Shown here: piece after piece, positions 13,001 through 22,900 of the stretch
Layout of the letters: every line of letters begins with the position of its first letter
How positions within the stretch are numbered: the stretch's first letter is position 1
Translations under genes and position numbers: made by a program
Notes under the pieces: model-generated
What the model was told of the DNA's origin: nothing
Databases searched by the model: none
Seen by the model: the letters and a program-made list of their open reading frames with translations, nothing else
NCBI GenBank assembly: GCA_013397935.1
Contig: VZRN01002231.1
Location: forward strand, 574,349-638,348
Direction of reading: 5' to 3'
DNA: 64,000 bases
From: Dasyornis broadbenti
Lineage: Eukaryota > Chordata > Aves > Passeriformes > Dasyornithidae

Positions 13001-15798
13001 GACTCAGGTAAAAAAAAAAATACAAAAGCCGCAACACCTTATGAATAATTCAGTATATGAAAACCAAGTTCTTTGTGATTTGCTGAAATCTCAAATGAGT
13101 TATTTCACAGTCCGGCCTTCTCTTAACAAGTGGAGGTTTCTAACTTTATTTCTTCCTTAATTACTTTCCTGGTCTTTAAACCAAGCACGTGGTATTTTGG
13201 TTAACATTGCTTTTGAGAATCCCTGTCCTCTGTGAGATAATTGAGATATATGGATGTGCCGTAGAAAGCATATTAATTTCTTTCTAAAATGCACCCTGCA
13301 GCTTTATCCTGGCCAGTTTTATTGGAGGTGCAGCACACCTCCTTCAGGTTTCTAAACTCCATGTGTTTGGATTTAAAGATGAGCCTGCAGAGTTTTCCCC
13401 TGCAGTGTGTCTGATGGAGCTTTGCTGGGGTTTGTTTCCTGCAGGTATTTGCACTGCAGTCATCCCTGCTCCAGCTGCATCCCCCAGATCATGTTCGTCT
13501 AGCCATGGTGGATTTTCTGTCTTCCATGGGAAAGGTGTTTATACCACAAGAAGCACAGGTAAATGTAATTGTGCCCTTGGTGAAATTATCTTGTCTTTTG
13601 ATGAAAATATAAGCCTTTTATTTAAATATGCAGTGAAAGGATCGAGTTCATTAAATACACACAGGAGTGCCAGAGTAATCATCTTGGAGACTTATTAATG
13701 GTCTATGGTAGATTTATTTTTCGTCAAGATGTGCTGAGTGCATGCAAGATGCTTGGAGGTTCAAATGCAGTCCTTTCTCAGTGATGAGAAGCAACAAGAA
13801 GTGAGAATAGAACGTCACCTCCCTCACAGTGTTTTTTTTTTGCCAGACAGGGGAGTAGCGTTCTCACATTTCCCAAATCTGTCCCTCAGTCTTAGAGCAA
13901 TTCTTTACTAATAAATCATGATGGTAAGATATGCACAACTAACTCTTGGGAACTGATGGATGTTTGTTCCTGTTGCAGAGGCAAGTTGTGCCCCAGCTGT
14001 CCTGTCTGTTTGCCTCTCTGCTGGCTGACCAGACCTGGCTCATTCACCAGCACGCACTGGAGGCATTCACGCATTTTGCAGAGGTGAGCAAAGCACAACT
14101 CTGGGCACACGTGTTTGGCTCTGTTAACTTCGATTGTACAGAAATTCTCCTGTCTTAAATGTGTGCTGTTCCTTATTGTGCAGTTTGGATCTTAGTTACA
14201 GATGATATCGCACATTAAAGTACTGAGGGCTAGTGCAGTTGGAAGTGATTTCAGGAGCTGGAAGTGAAGAAAGATTAGGCACTGGTTGCTTAGATTGATT
14301 GCAAGAGGGCAGGGACTATCATAGAGACATCTACTTTGTTCCCTTGTTAGCATGAATGTACTGAACAACCAATAACATTTTTGACAGGAAACAAGACATG
14401 AGGATGTTGTTCCTTGGTGCCTTAATTCTGAAGATGCTAAGAACAAAGTTGTTCATTTTCTGGCTAAGGTATGTATATTGTTTAACCATTTCACTGCTTT
14501 CTTAGTTGACTTTATACATCCACTATAAGCAATACACAGCATGTGTCTATATCTACATCTGCATGGCCATTAAATAACTATAAAATAAACTTTTTTGTCT
14601 ACTCGAACTTTTCTACTGGCTTTAATCAGCAGAATTAACAACTGCCATTCCTATGCACACTGCTCTTCCAGTACTTCCAACTTAAAAGCAAAGCACTTAC
14701 TGTCCTTAAACAAAAAAATATTTATTAAATTGCACAGTTATTTTTGAAAGGAGAGAAGCTATCTGTTAAAAAGACAGGATTTGATAATTTGACTTCCTTC
14801 TCCATTTCCCTTGGATTAGTTTCTGAAATCTAAACGTGTATGAAACATCTCAGTTCCTTTTGCATATTAGAAGAAATCCTCTTAAGAGCAGGTGGCTGTT
14901 GCTGCAGAACAGTGATACTGGGAAAGAGGGGGCAGCTGTAACCTGAGGCAGGGATCTCTGGCTGAGCAGCTTTTGACAAGCAGATAATTTACAAAAGAAC
15001 CGATAGCTGCCAGTGATGCTAACCCAAAGGTGTAGATTACTTCAATCTCCTCATCAGAAGAGTGTGTGAGAAATAGTATTCTTTGAACTGCGTATTAAAA
15101 TCTCTCCCTCCCTTTTGTTCTGGCCTATAAATTGAGCCTATGAAGGTTGGTAATGCTGCCTGGGTATAGTTACCTCTCCTGGGGCTTTCTCCCTAGACGA
15201 GGCAGGTAGAAGAGACGAGAGAAGCACGAACAGAACGCCTGAAGCAAGAAAGGATTACCTGGAGTGCACAGGTTTTGAAAGTGAATGGAGAATTGGAGTC
15301 AACAGGAGAGGTATGTGTGCTTCTTTGAACTATCTGGGCTCTACTGTTAATTTCTGTCACTTCTGGAGGGTCTCTGAAAAGTTTTAAGATGGTCTTGCTG
15401 CCCTTCATGTTCTAAGAAAAAAGGTCACATGCCCTCCTGGCCCTTAGTATGATCTCCTGGTGGTCTGTAGTGCCTGCCAGGCAACAAAAACTCTCACAGG
15501 ACAAGGGAGTCTTGCAGCTCTGTCCCACCTAAAGGCTTTCTTGCATTTGGATGAAGACTGATCACTGAAGTACAGTATTAAAATGATGTTTCATGTTTAC
15601 TTAAATCTGCAGCCTGTGGCCAAGAGGGCCTGTCACCCACCCTCTGAGGAGCAGTACAAGGCAGCAGTAGGCACGATGGAGGGGGCAATGGAGGCTGTGA
15701 AGCTGCTGCTCCAGAAAGGGTCCCCCCCAGCCTGGCTTGCAGTGAAGCTGGAGGCTCTGCACGCAGCCATAGCCACCCTCAGGGACAGCGTGCGGTAG
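978..15798 (+). CDS. FIRRM: FIRRM (C1orf112), 3' 22 coding exons, partial at 5' end
   Basis: FIRRM binds the AAA+ ATPase FIGNL1 in the nucleus and helps strip RAD51/DMC1 filaments during homologous recombination and crosslink repair (family knowledge). Joining 22 exons gives 846 residues and a TAG stop, colinear with the human protein over its whole visible length. Exons: 978-1066, 2311-2415, 2965-3105, 4080-4242, 4586-4670, 5206-5344, 5780-5860, 6195-6259, 7556-7704, 8286-8394, 8897-9083, 9428-9510, 9890-9941, 10256-10345, 11022-11207, 11866-11988, 12912-13007, 13445-13558, 13979-14083, 14388-14468, 15197-15310, 15613-15798. All junction phases agree and no frameshift or internal stop is present, so the gene looks functional. 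The product is alpha-helical, with leucine-rich helices and no catalytic motif. The first visible exon starts inside a codon, so the start codon and first exons lie left of the window. Two introns use GC donors. Confidence 0.95.
2311..2415 (+). CDS. FIRRM: FIRRM exon with GC donor
   Basis: This exon has 35 codons, phase 0 on both sides, and contains NNLMCELSSEAKGL. The acceptor is ctgacag. The donor at 2416 is gcaagt after CAG, a perfect GC-type donor. No GT donor nearby keeps the frame. Confidence 0.92.
2965..3105 (+). CDS. FIRRM: FIRRM exon
   Basis: This exon has 47 codons, opens TMVQLLETLTGCV and closes KSTFTHCK. The acceptor is ctctcag and the donor gtaggg. The open frame runs past both ends, which makes a longer but spurious ORF. 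Confidence 0.95.
4080..4242 (+). CDS. FIRRM: FIRRM exon
   Basis: The exon encodes DSESMYCGHLHLISDLLQ and a later YSLQKQLMELVDL, a well conserved FIRRM block. It ends one base into a valine codon that is completed by the next exon. The donor is gtatat. Confidence 0.95.
4586..4670 (+). CDS. FIRRM: FIRRM exon
   Basis: The exon encodes VIHTVLEICSVISNMDHA and NTWKFIIK. It starts two bases into the valine codon and ends with AA of a lysine codon. The acceptor is ccttag and the donor gtatgt. Confidence 0.95.
5206..5344 (+). CDS. FIRRM: FIRRM exon
   Basis: The exon encodes QSLKHHSLLQCHLKHSD and FDSCLQLAEQMK, matching FIRRM. It ends in phase 0 before gtaaat. Confidence 0.95.
5780..5860 (+). CDS. FIRRM: FIRRM exon
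   Basis: The exon has 27 codons, phase 0 at both ends, with RLFQKTVKLCRFFANSL. The acceptor is tggacag and the donor gtaggt. Confidence 0.95.
6195..6259 (+). CDS. FIRRM: FIRRM exon
   Basis: This 65-bp exon encodes EFLASFSDSCSQLHQLF and ends two bases into a serine codon. The donor is gtatgt. A 1.3-kb intron with no other recognisable content follows. Confidence 0.93.
7556..7704 (+). CDS. FIRRM: FIRRM exon
   Basis: The exon encodes KFPPSLYAPEILEVHQDE and FLVALDPLINQL, both strong FIRRM matches. It is preceded by a long T tract and ctcag, and ends one base into a glycine codon. Confidence 0.95.
8286..8394 (+). CDS. FIRRM: FIRRM exon
   Basis: The exon encodes LSQCLLLITIMDKLSFQ and EEVQTLWNTGK. 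The acceptor is tctacag and the donor gtacta. Confidence 0.94.
8897..9083 (+). CDS. FIRRM: FIRRM exon
   Basis: At 187 bp this is the longest visible exon. It encodes CCGELSLPVCLPEV and TLYHYVCVHLCSFIAS. The acceptor ttgcag follows a T/C tract, and the donor is gtaaga. Confidence 0.95.
9428..9510 (+). CDS. FIRRM: FIRRM exon
   Basis: The exon encodes EYALLDAVLGSSIITSLL and AMDSWCFLAR, matching the conserved TSLLAMDxWCFLAR block. It ends two bases into the arginine codon. The donor is gtaaga. Confidence 0.95.
9890..9941 (+). CDS. FIRRM: FIRRM small exon
   Basis: This 52-bp exon encodes YGTAELCAHHVKVIAHL, nearly identical to human FIRRM. The acceptor is tttcag and the donor gtaaga. Confidence 0.95.
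10256..10345 (+). CDS. FIRRM: FIRRM exon with GC donor
   Basis: This exon has 30 codons, phase 0, with LLRRMLFLMAPEHQ at the end. The donor at 10346 is gcaagt after CAG. A GT four bases further on would break the frame into the next exon, so the GC donor is preferred. Confidence 0.92.
11022..11207 (+). CDS. FIRRM: FIRRM exon
   Basis: The exon has 62 codons, phase 0, opens VEFVHKFLPEEVENLAVWQH and later reads RRWLNSSRALGEL. The acceptor is tttccag and the donor gtaagg. Confidence 0.95.
11866..11988 (+). CDS. FIRRM: FIRRM exon
   Basis: The exon has 41 codons, phase 0: NTALSVLLAACSSADGAL and SQFWSLIQAKQ. The acceptor is cctag and the donor gtaaaa. Confidence 0.94.
12912..13007 (+). CDS. FIRRM: FIRRM exon
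   Basis: The exon has 32 codons, phase 0, with LLLHLLEFFIQALDAQL. The acceptor is the less common ttcaag, and the donor gtaaaa runs into an A tract. Confidence 0.93.
13445..13558 (+). CDS. FIRRM: FIRRM exon
   Basis: The exon has 38 codons, phase 0: VFALQSSLLQLHPPDHV then RLAMVDFLSSMGKVFIP. Splice sites are cctgcag and gtaaat. Confidence 0.95.
13979..14083 (+). CDS. FIRRM: FIRRM exon
   Basis: The exon has 35 codons, phase 0: QLSCLFASLLADQTWL and QHALEAFTHFAE. Splice sites are gttgcag and gtgagc. Confidence 0.95.
14388..14468 (+). CDS. FIRRM: FIRRM exon
   Basis: The exon has 27 codons, phase 0, with EDVVPWCLNSEDAKNKVV. Splice sites are ttgacag and gtatgt. Confidence 0.94.
15197..15310 (+). 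CDS. FIRRM: FIRRM exon
   Basis: The exon has 38 codons, phase 0, rich in charged residues (EETREARTERLKQER). This is the variable linker before the C-terminal helical block, and similarity to human is weaker here than elsewhere. Confidence 0.9.
15613..15798 (+). CDS. FIRRM: FIRRM last exon with stop
   Basis: The exon encodes the C-terminal block PVAKRACHPPSEEQYKAAVG, then MEAVKLLLQKGSPPAWLAVK, and ends DSVR with a TAG stop (15796-15798). Confidence 0.95.
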   Translation, partial: PVAKRACHPPSEEQYKAAVGTMEGAMEAVKLLLQKGSPPAWLAVKLEALHAAIATLRDSVR

Positions 15799-16215
15799 GT
15801 GCTCCACAGAGCTTGGGAATGAACCTGCTTACTCCCTGGGGAGAGGGAAGAGGTGCCTTCATGCTAGGAGTGCTGCAGAAGAAAAAGCTGTGACATGGGA
15901 CAGTGCTCTACAGTACTGCTGGGTCTTGTTCATGTGCCAGAATGGACTGAAGGGTGCAGTGCTGGCCTGTCCTGCATAGTCAGTGGCTGGAAAGAGTCAT
16001 GGATTTGAGTGGACACTACTGGACATCTGAGCTATGGGTTTGTATATTGCTTGTTCTACTGCTAGGTGGAGATAAACATTTCATGATACTGTATTCTAAA
16101 TACCGAGAGGTCTGAATCTGTTGTAAAAGTAGCAGTTACCCTTATTCCTGTCACCTACAGGTGCCCAGGCAGTAGGTGCTTTTATCCTAATTTTAAAATA
16201 CACTCAAGAGTAACA

Positions 16216-16221
16216 ATTAAA
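16216..16221 (+). terminator. candidate FIRRM polyadenylation signal
   Basis: ATTAAA lies about 420 bases after the FIRRM stop. A second candidate, AATAAA, lies at 16520-16525. Either is plausible. Use of the second would place the FIRRM 3' UTR across the SCYL3 3' UTR. Confidence 0.4.
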
Positions 16222-16297
16222 GGCTTTACTGTTCTCTGAATATACCTCTGCTGCTGGTTCTATTCCACGCTAGGGTGTCATCCTTTAAAAAATAATC

Positions 16298-16303
16298 TTT
16301 ATT
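16298..16303 (-). terminator. candidate SCYL3 polyadenylation signal
   Basis: AATAAA on the - strand (TTTATT on the +) lies about 630 bases after the SCYL3 stop. A nearer copy lies at 16562-16567, giving a 3' UTR of about 390 bases. Which is used cannot be told from sequence. Confidence 0.4.
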
Positions 16304-16637
16304 GGTCACAGTTAAGGGCAGAAAGAAGATGGTGCTCAAGCAGTTTGTGGTCGTTCACTGCATGGTTCCTAGCACCTCTTGTGCCATCCACTGACAGAAC
16401 TACACAAACAAATAAGTAAGTTGAGTAAACTGTACATTCATCTTAAAGTCATCTCTTAGCTGAAAAGTTAAAAGGAGCCATTTCTAAGGGCTTTACATTT
16501 CTGGGGAAAGAAAGAAAAAAATAAAAAGGCACATTCACCAAGGAACTCAGTGTGACTTTCATTTATTGTCAGCAGTTTTTCAGGGCAGGGATGAGTTCTG
16601 GAACCATCTCTTACACCACTCTTGGCCTCCAGTAGCA

Positions 16638-16669
16638 CATCAGCACCATCACACCATCACCATCATCAC
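16638..16669. repeat. short CAC/CAT trinucleotide tract in SCYL3 3' UTR
   Basis: This is an imperfect run of cac and cat triplets. On the + strand it would read as histidines, but no + strand gene is supported here. It lies in the inferred SCYL3 3' UTR. Confidence 0.6.
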
Positions 16670-16933
16670 GCTGTCCTCTCTCTGGGAGCAGTGGCAGCAC
16701 CACAGCTGGGTGTATTGCTTGAGTGCAGGCTCATCCCTGCAGCTTTTGGCACAGACTGGGAAGGGCCATCCATGGCAAGAGCTCAGGCCCCATGGGATCT
16801 CATGGCTGTGCACCAAGTGCCTGCCTTGTGGCAAAAGCAGCGTTGAGGTACTTTATCCATTGTACTGGGGAAGCAGCAACTCCTGTCACAGGATCCAACA
16901 CACCATAAATCACCTTGGTCTCCTTCAGTCCCA

Positions 16934-16996
16934 TTACCAGTTTGTATCATCTTCCCAGTTCAACTCCTCTTCTTCACCCCAGCCTGTAGCTTCAGC
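16934..16996 (-). CDS. SCYL3: SCYL3 last coding exon
   Basis: This 63-bp exon, AEATGWGEEEELNWEDDTNW then TAA, matches the human C-terminus EGWEEEGELNWEDNNW. The acceptor is attctag. It is 1.4 kb from the previous exon. Confidence 0.95.
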   Translation of the reverse strand, partial: AEATGWGEEEELNWEDDTNW

Positions 16997-19900
16997 CTAG
17001 AATCACATAAAATTATCAACATTATGGCATGTGTGCTTAGCACAGCCCCAAGAGCCAGGCAGGAGCCTGTGTGGCTTGTGATGGCAGAGCATTTATCCAC
17101 AATGCCAAAAGCCCAAAAATGAAGTGTCAGTATTTGAAGCTTTTGGTCTTAAAGAAGTTTTAATGCAAAGAGGAATCACCTTAAAGACAAAAGCAGACTT
17201 TACAGGGAGAGTCTTTTGGTCTTAAAGAACTTTTAATGCAAAGAGGAATCACCTTAAAGACAAAAGCAGACTTTACAGGGAGAGTCTTGTATTTTTTTTT
17301 TTACTTTTTTTATCAAACCCACTTTCCATTAAAAAAAAAGGATGCTATAAATTAGATCATTTCTTTCCCACTAGGAAAGAGCTGTTTTCCTGCTGTATTC
17401 TAACACTGTAAGTTTGATCTCCCCCACCCTCTAACACAGCACTGACTGCCTTTCCCCCAAAATGGGGTTGGAGTCATGCTAGTGCTTCTGTCATAGGACA
17501 CTGCCATTTTCAAATTCCATAAACAACTTCTGTTTACAGACCCCACCTCTCCCTCTGCTCCCTGCTATTCCTGGGGTAGCTCTCTTGAGGCTGAATGAGC
17601 AAAACAACTTGAAGTCAACACCTATTCCCTAAGGGAGTTACATGTTCAAGTGGGAATGCTGCCTCCCCTCCTAGGAAACAGCAGTGGCCTCTGGAGTCTC
17701 CATGATGGGGCTACAGGGATTTTTATCTGCTAAAAAAAGCAGTTTTGTAACCTCTCTGAGCCTCTGAAATAGAGAAATGTGTCAACTATTCTTTCATGAA
17801 AACAAAATACCTAAAAAGTTTTACTCTCTACCTCAGAGGTTCTGGTTTCCTGGACCTTAATTTATAATGCTATTAGGTTTTCCTAGAAGAGCCAGGAAAA
17901 ACACTTCAGCATTCTTGAGCATTCTCTGTGCTTGAAAGCCCCTTCTGTTTGTGCATGGGACCATGTCTGTTCAGCAGCCAGGATCCAGCCTTGTTTTACC
18001 TGTTTCACAAACCAAGACTCTCCTTAATGAAGTGTTGGATTCCTGCATCCAGAGTACAGCAGCACAGACTAAAAGCTGGAGCTAAAATTCCTTAGGACTT
18101 CTAGTAGTATACACATTGAGTCCATTCACTCAGTGTTTCTTAACACAGCTCTCTTTGCTGTATCAAGTGCCCACTGAATTACCTGGTTCCTGCTAAGATG
18201 CATCAGTCAGAGCTCAGCATCTTTTATTCACAGGTAAAGACACATCTGTCTGGCTGTACCACTGATCCCTCCTCAGGTACCTGCCATCTGACTAGGGGGC
18301 AGCTGTGCTACAGCACTATGTGTTGCTGCCTATGTGCTGTGGAGCCTCTCATGGCTGCAGTCACCTAAACCTCCCTGCATGGAGCCTCTTACCTCTATCA
18401 CATCAGCTGCTGCAAATTTGGATGAAAACAGCACATTCTGGGAGGCCCCTTCTCTGCTGGACGCCCCACCCGAGTGAGTGGGAACAACAGCTTCTGTCCT
18501 CGCCTCAGGTAAAATCAAGAGAGCAGAAGGTTTAATGTCTGGGATCATGTCAGCAAACCAGTCCAGCTCAGGGTCTTGCACGGGTTTCCTCTTCACTTTG
18601 ATTGTGAACTCTTCTCCCAGACCAGACTCTGATGAAGACTTCAACCTTGCCTGAAAGGTTTTTGGCAGCACAGTTTCTCCCAGTTGTTCCTCATGGTCCC
18701 ACTTGTTATTACTCCAGCTGTTCCCATGGCAAGGCTTTGTGGGGGGACTCAGTCTGAGGCTTTTGAATTCTTTGCTTAGTTGATGGGGACCTGGCAGAGG
18801 CCTCGGCCTTTCAACTGCATCAGCGTGTGTCACAGTGAGACAGTTTCCTGAGGACAGTTTGGGATTGGGCTTCCTGGGCTCAAAGTCATCCCAAGGCTTC
18901 TCATCTACATCACAATCAGCAAAATAAGGTCCTGCACTGCCCTGCAGCTCCCGGGGCTGAATTTGAATGTTCACCGTTTTCTCAGTGTCTGTCTCCTCTG
19001 GCTCACTCCAGTCTGGCCATTCCTCTGCTGGCTTTTCTGAGGTAGTCAGTGAGCTCCTGCTGTTCCCCAGTGTGTTAATGCTTCCAGGAATTCCATTCAG
19101 GGGGGGCTGAGTGCCTTGCTCACCTGTGGAAGACAAAGGTGTTACACACTCATTTAAAGAAAGCAAGTGCAGGCAGATACGGAGTTGTGCCTAAAACTTC
19201 TTGACTTCACAGGCAGCACCTGGCACGGGAACAAGCCAGTAATTGGAAAGAAAGCTCCTCTCAGATTAGAAAGCAGGGATACCTTTCTGCTTACAAAGGA
19301 GGGAATTCACCTCAGAGCCCTGGGGCAACACAAGGTGATTGCTGATAAGCAACAGGTGACTGAGAAAAGGCCATGGAAGGAAAACAGAATCAGCTTTGCA
19401 TGTCAGAATGAGCTGACCTGTAAATCCAGAGCATCTGCCAAGCTGTGGGAGGGGTGAAAGCACAGCACAGAATCTGCCATAAGGAAACAAATTCAAGTCC
19501 AGGCACCCAGTCTATGTATGTCAGCTTCCCAAATAATGATTCCCTAGGATGTCAGGGGTCATACTCTTCCTTCACTGTTGCCTTCCTTGGTTCACTGAAT
19601 CTTTTAGATCAGCACATGGGCAAAATGAACATCTTTTTAAGCAACACTTCATTGGTAGAACACTTGATTTCTGAAAGGAAGAACTAGGAGAGGTTGTACC
19701 TGTCTTTGAAGCCAGGGAATTGTCTTGTCGTACGGGAAACTTCCTGACAGATGCATTTGCAGAGCTGGGGAACAAGCTGGGACAGCTCTTCAGGGGCCGG
19801 GAGGTTTGATTTCTGTGATTGCTCACACTGTGACTGGGGGAATCTGCCAGGATAATGAAAAAGAAAGGAGACAAGTCCACAAGGTGTGTTGTCAGTCTGA

Positions 19901-22900
19901 GCTGAACTGCCTGCAGCATTGGAATGTTCTCACTTGAACACTGAGGCTTGGCACAGCAATCCAACAGCTGCACCTCCTGATCCATATATAACACAATACT
20001 CCTCTGTTCCTGCTGCCTGCAGCTCTTGCCAGCACAACATTATGGCAACTGTACATGGTCAGTTTTTGCTGAGATGTTCTTTCAAGAAATACACAATGAG
20101 TAAACTGATTATGATCAGAGCAGATGCTTTAAAACTGCTGTTTGCCACCTGGTGGGATCCAAAATCCCAACAGCATCACAGATCCCCTGGTACCTGCCTT
20201 ATACAAAAACACTGCACTCAGTCACAACAATTCCAAGCATAAGCAAACTCATGACACTACACCAACCCCCTCCCATGCCTGGGCATGGGGACAGCACCTT
20301 CCTGGAATGGGAGTCTCTGCCCTGAAAGCTGACTAACAGCTGCCCTCATATCACCCCAAGGTGAGGTGGATGGTGGGCAGTCAAGGCCATGCTTTGAAGC
20401 TGTCCAGGAAGGTGTGCTTCCCTGGCTCAGCGAGGACAGCATGGCAAGCACCTTGGCAGTTCATTTTCAGGAGCTGCAGGGTGTGATCAGCACTGGTGAT
20501 GATTTGCCGGCACCAGCCTCAGCTGTGTGGGACCCTGTTGCCACCACTTCAGAATGGCACAGCTTGGGCCAGTGCTGCATCTGCTTCCAGAGGGCTCACC
20601 TGTGTTCCCAGCCAGTTGTCCTGCCTAGGCTAGGGATCACCAGTGCCACACAGCCCATGGCACTGCAAGGAACACACAGAACCCTCGTCCTCCCACCATG
20701 CCCTTCATAAAGGGCACATCCTTTGAGGGGCTTAAGCAAATAGCTCGTTAAGCCTCACATGCTCAGCCTCTTGTGTTGCATTTTGCAGATCATCGCTCAC
20801 TGTTGAGGACAAAGCTGGGTTTTTTGTTGTTTATCAATAGGTCTAATTTTAAGTATATTCTGAAAAATAAACCTGGTTTCAGCCTGCAATCCAAAATGGT
20901 TTATTTACTACAGTCTACTAAAATAAATAATGTAAAGAAACTAATGCAATGAGCCATCCACAGATTTTAATGAAGGGTGGTAGCTGCCAGTACACACATA
21001 AACAGGAAGCAAGCACTTAAATTGATCTCTGTCATGTATTTAATTGGGTATCTGTATGTCTAAAGTTGCACAACGCTGACTTTTCCCTTGTTATAAACAT
21101 TCTGAGTTTCAATATCCAGAGAAGCTTTCCCTTAGTACACTTGGTTCCAAGTTATCTAGCAGGTGCAGGGGCTACTGTCTTCACTTGCATTAGCTGAAAA
21201 GTCTCCAGAGAGCTGATAAAATAGGGAAGTTCGAATTCCTTTTCCAATCTATGAATAGAAATTGGGGGAAGAAGGTGAGATTTACTATTTTTAAAAACAG
21301 GAAGGACAGAGGGAACATTAAATAACTGCCTATGTAAGTCCTTTAGAAAGGCAATATAGTTTTTCCACCAAAGAAATGTACAGACACTATGTCCTTTACT
21401 TACAGGGATTCTTACATGAAGAAGAGGTTTCACTTTTTCCCCAGTATATTTCATATATTTAAAATACTTTTACATAACTCTTCTTCTGATATCAGTTCTG
21501 TATCTGCAAATAGCACCTAACTTAAAATTGAAGTTTGGCTGCAAATTAGCCTTTTTTCAATTAACCTGTCACCAGCAACAGATTAATTATCTAAGAAATT
21601 CTGCCTAGATTGCTTGGACAAAACAGGCAAGCATCCCAAGAACACTCTGACTGTATGTTTTACCTTCTGGGGAGAGATCAGCAGTTTTCATGAAACTTGG
21701 GGCAGAGCTTTTGAAAATCTTCATTCTTTCTCCACCTACAACCACTTCAGGCCCAAGGAGGGAGACGAGGACGGCCAAGCTGTGCAGTGTTATCGCAACA
21801 ATGGAGTCGCTGGTGTCCCGCAAGCCCAGCAACACCTACACCAACAAAGTGATGTTACCACAACAGAAAACTCTGCTTTTGCATTGCTTTCCCCTTTAAG
21901 TGTTACCTTTGCAGCACATTTCATTTCTAATCCCCTACTGCTCTCAGTAGAGACTGGATGTTATTTCATAACATAAAATCAGCCTTCCACTTTGTGCTAC
22001 AAGGTAAAGAGGGCGGCTGATCCCATTGGCTGGATGGGGCTTTGAGCAACCTTGTCTAGTGGAAGGTGTCCCTGCCCATGGCAGAGGTTGGATTAGATGG
22101 TCCTTAAAGTCCCTTCCATCCCAAACCATTCTGTGAAATCCCATATTCCAGGATATAACACCCACTGGTCTGCTGTCCTTTACCTGTGGCAATATGATGT
22201 TCTTCAGCTCGTCCCGAGAAAACAGCTCAGCGTAGGCATGGATGTGAGACAGCAGCACCATCCGCACGTGCTCCTCGTGCACCTCAAACAGCTTCAGCAG
22301 CACAGGGATGACGTGGGCCTGGAACAGGGCTGGAGACAGCAGGCAGCTGGTCTGGCTGTCCCCACTTTGTTCTAGGGAACAAAGATGAGCATGGGAAAAG
22401 GCTGCTTCAGCCATGAGAGACAGCTCACCCAGGAGCTACTGACTGGTCACACCAAGATCATTCCTAATTCTCCTCCCAGCATCAGCACAGCAGTACAAAG
22501 AACTGCAAAGGAGGAAGCACAGATAACTCTCCTTTCCAGTTCTGTATGTTACAGTATTTGTTCTGCTTAAAGAAACACCACTATTCCCATGATTCAATGA
22601 AACAACTGCTCTGAATTCATTGCAAACCTGTCAGGAATAATTGTGATGAGGAAGTATTTAAAGGTCACCTTTCTTTGGGCCCAGCAGATGAGGAAGAAAA
22701 CTCTTGACAGCTACAGGTTCTGCAAACACAAGCTGATTGAGTAGGAGAGGCACCAGCCTTGATGCTATCAGCTCCTCTGACAAGCCAGCCACCCTGTCCA
22801 GCAGGAATCTGTATTCCAGGAGACAGCAATTAGTATCAAGGCAGCCTTCCATGCATTTATGCCTGTTTCCCTTAATATCATTTTCCCCTCTTTGTGTCTG

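Noticed and set aside
16566..17000. 144-codon + strand ORF with a histidine run.
   Set aside because: It is antisense to the SCYL3 terminal exon and 3' UTR, and the histidines come from a CAC/CAT repeat.
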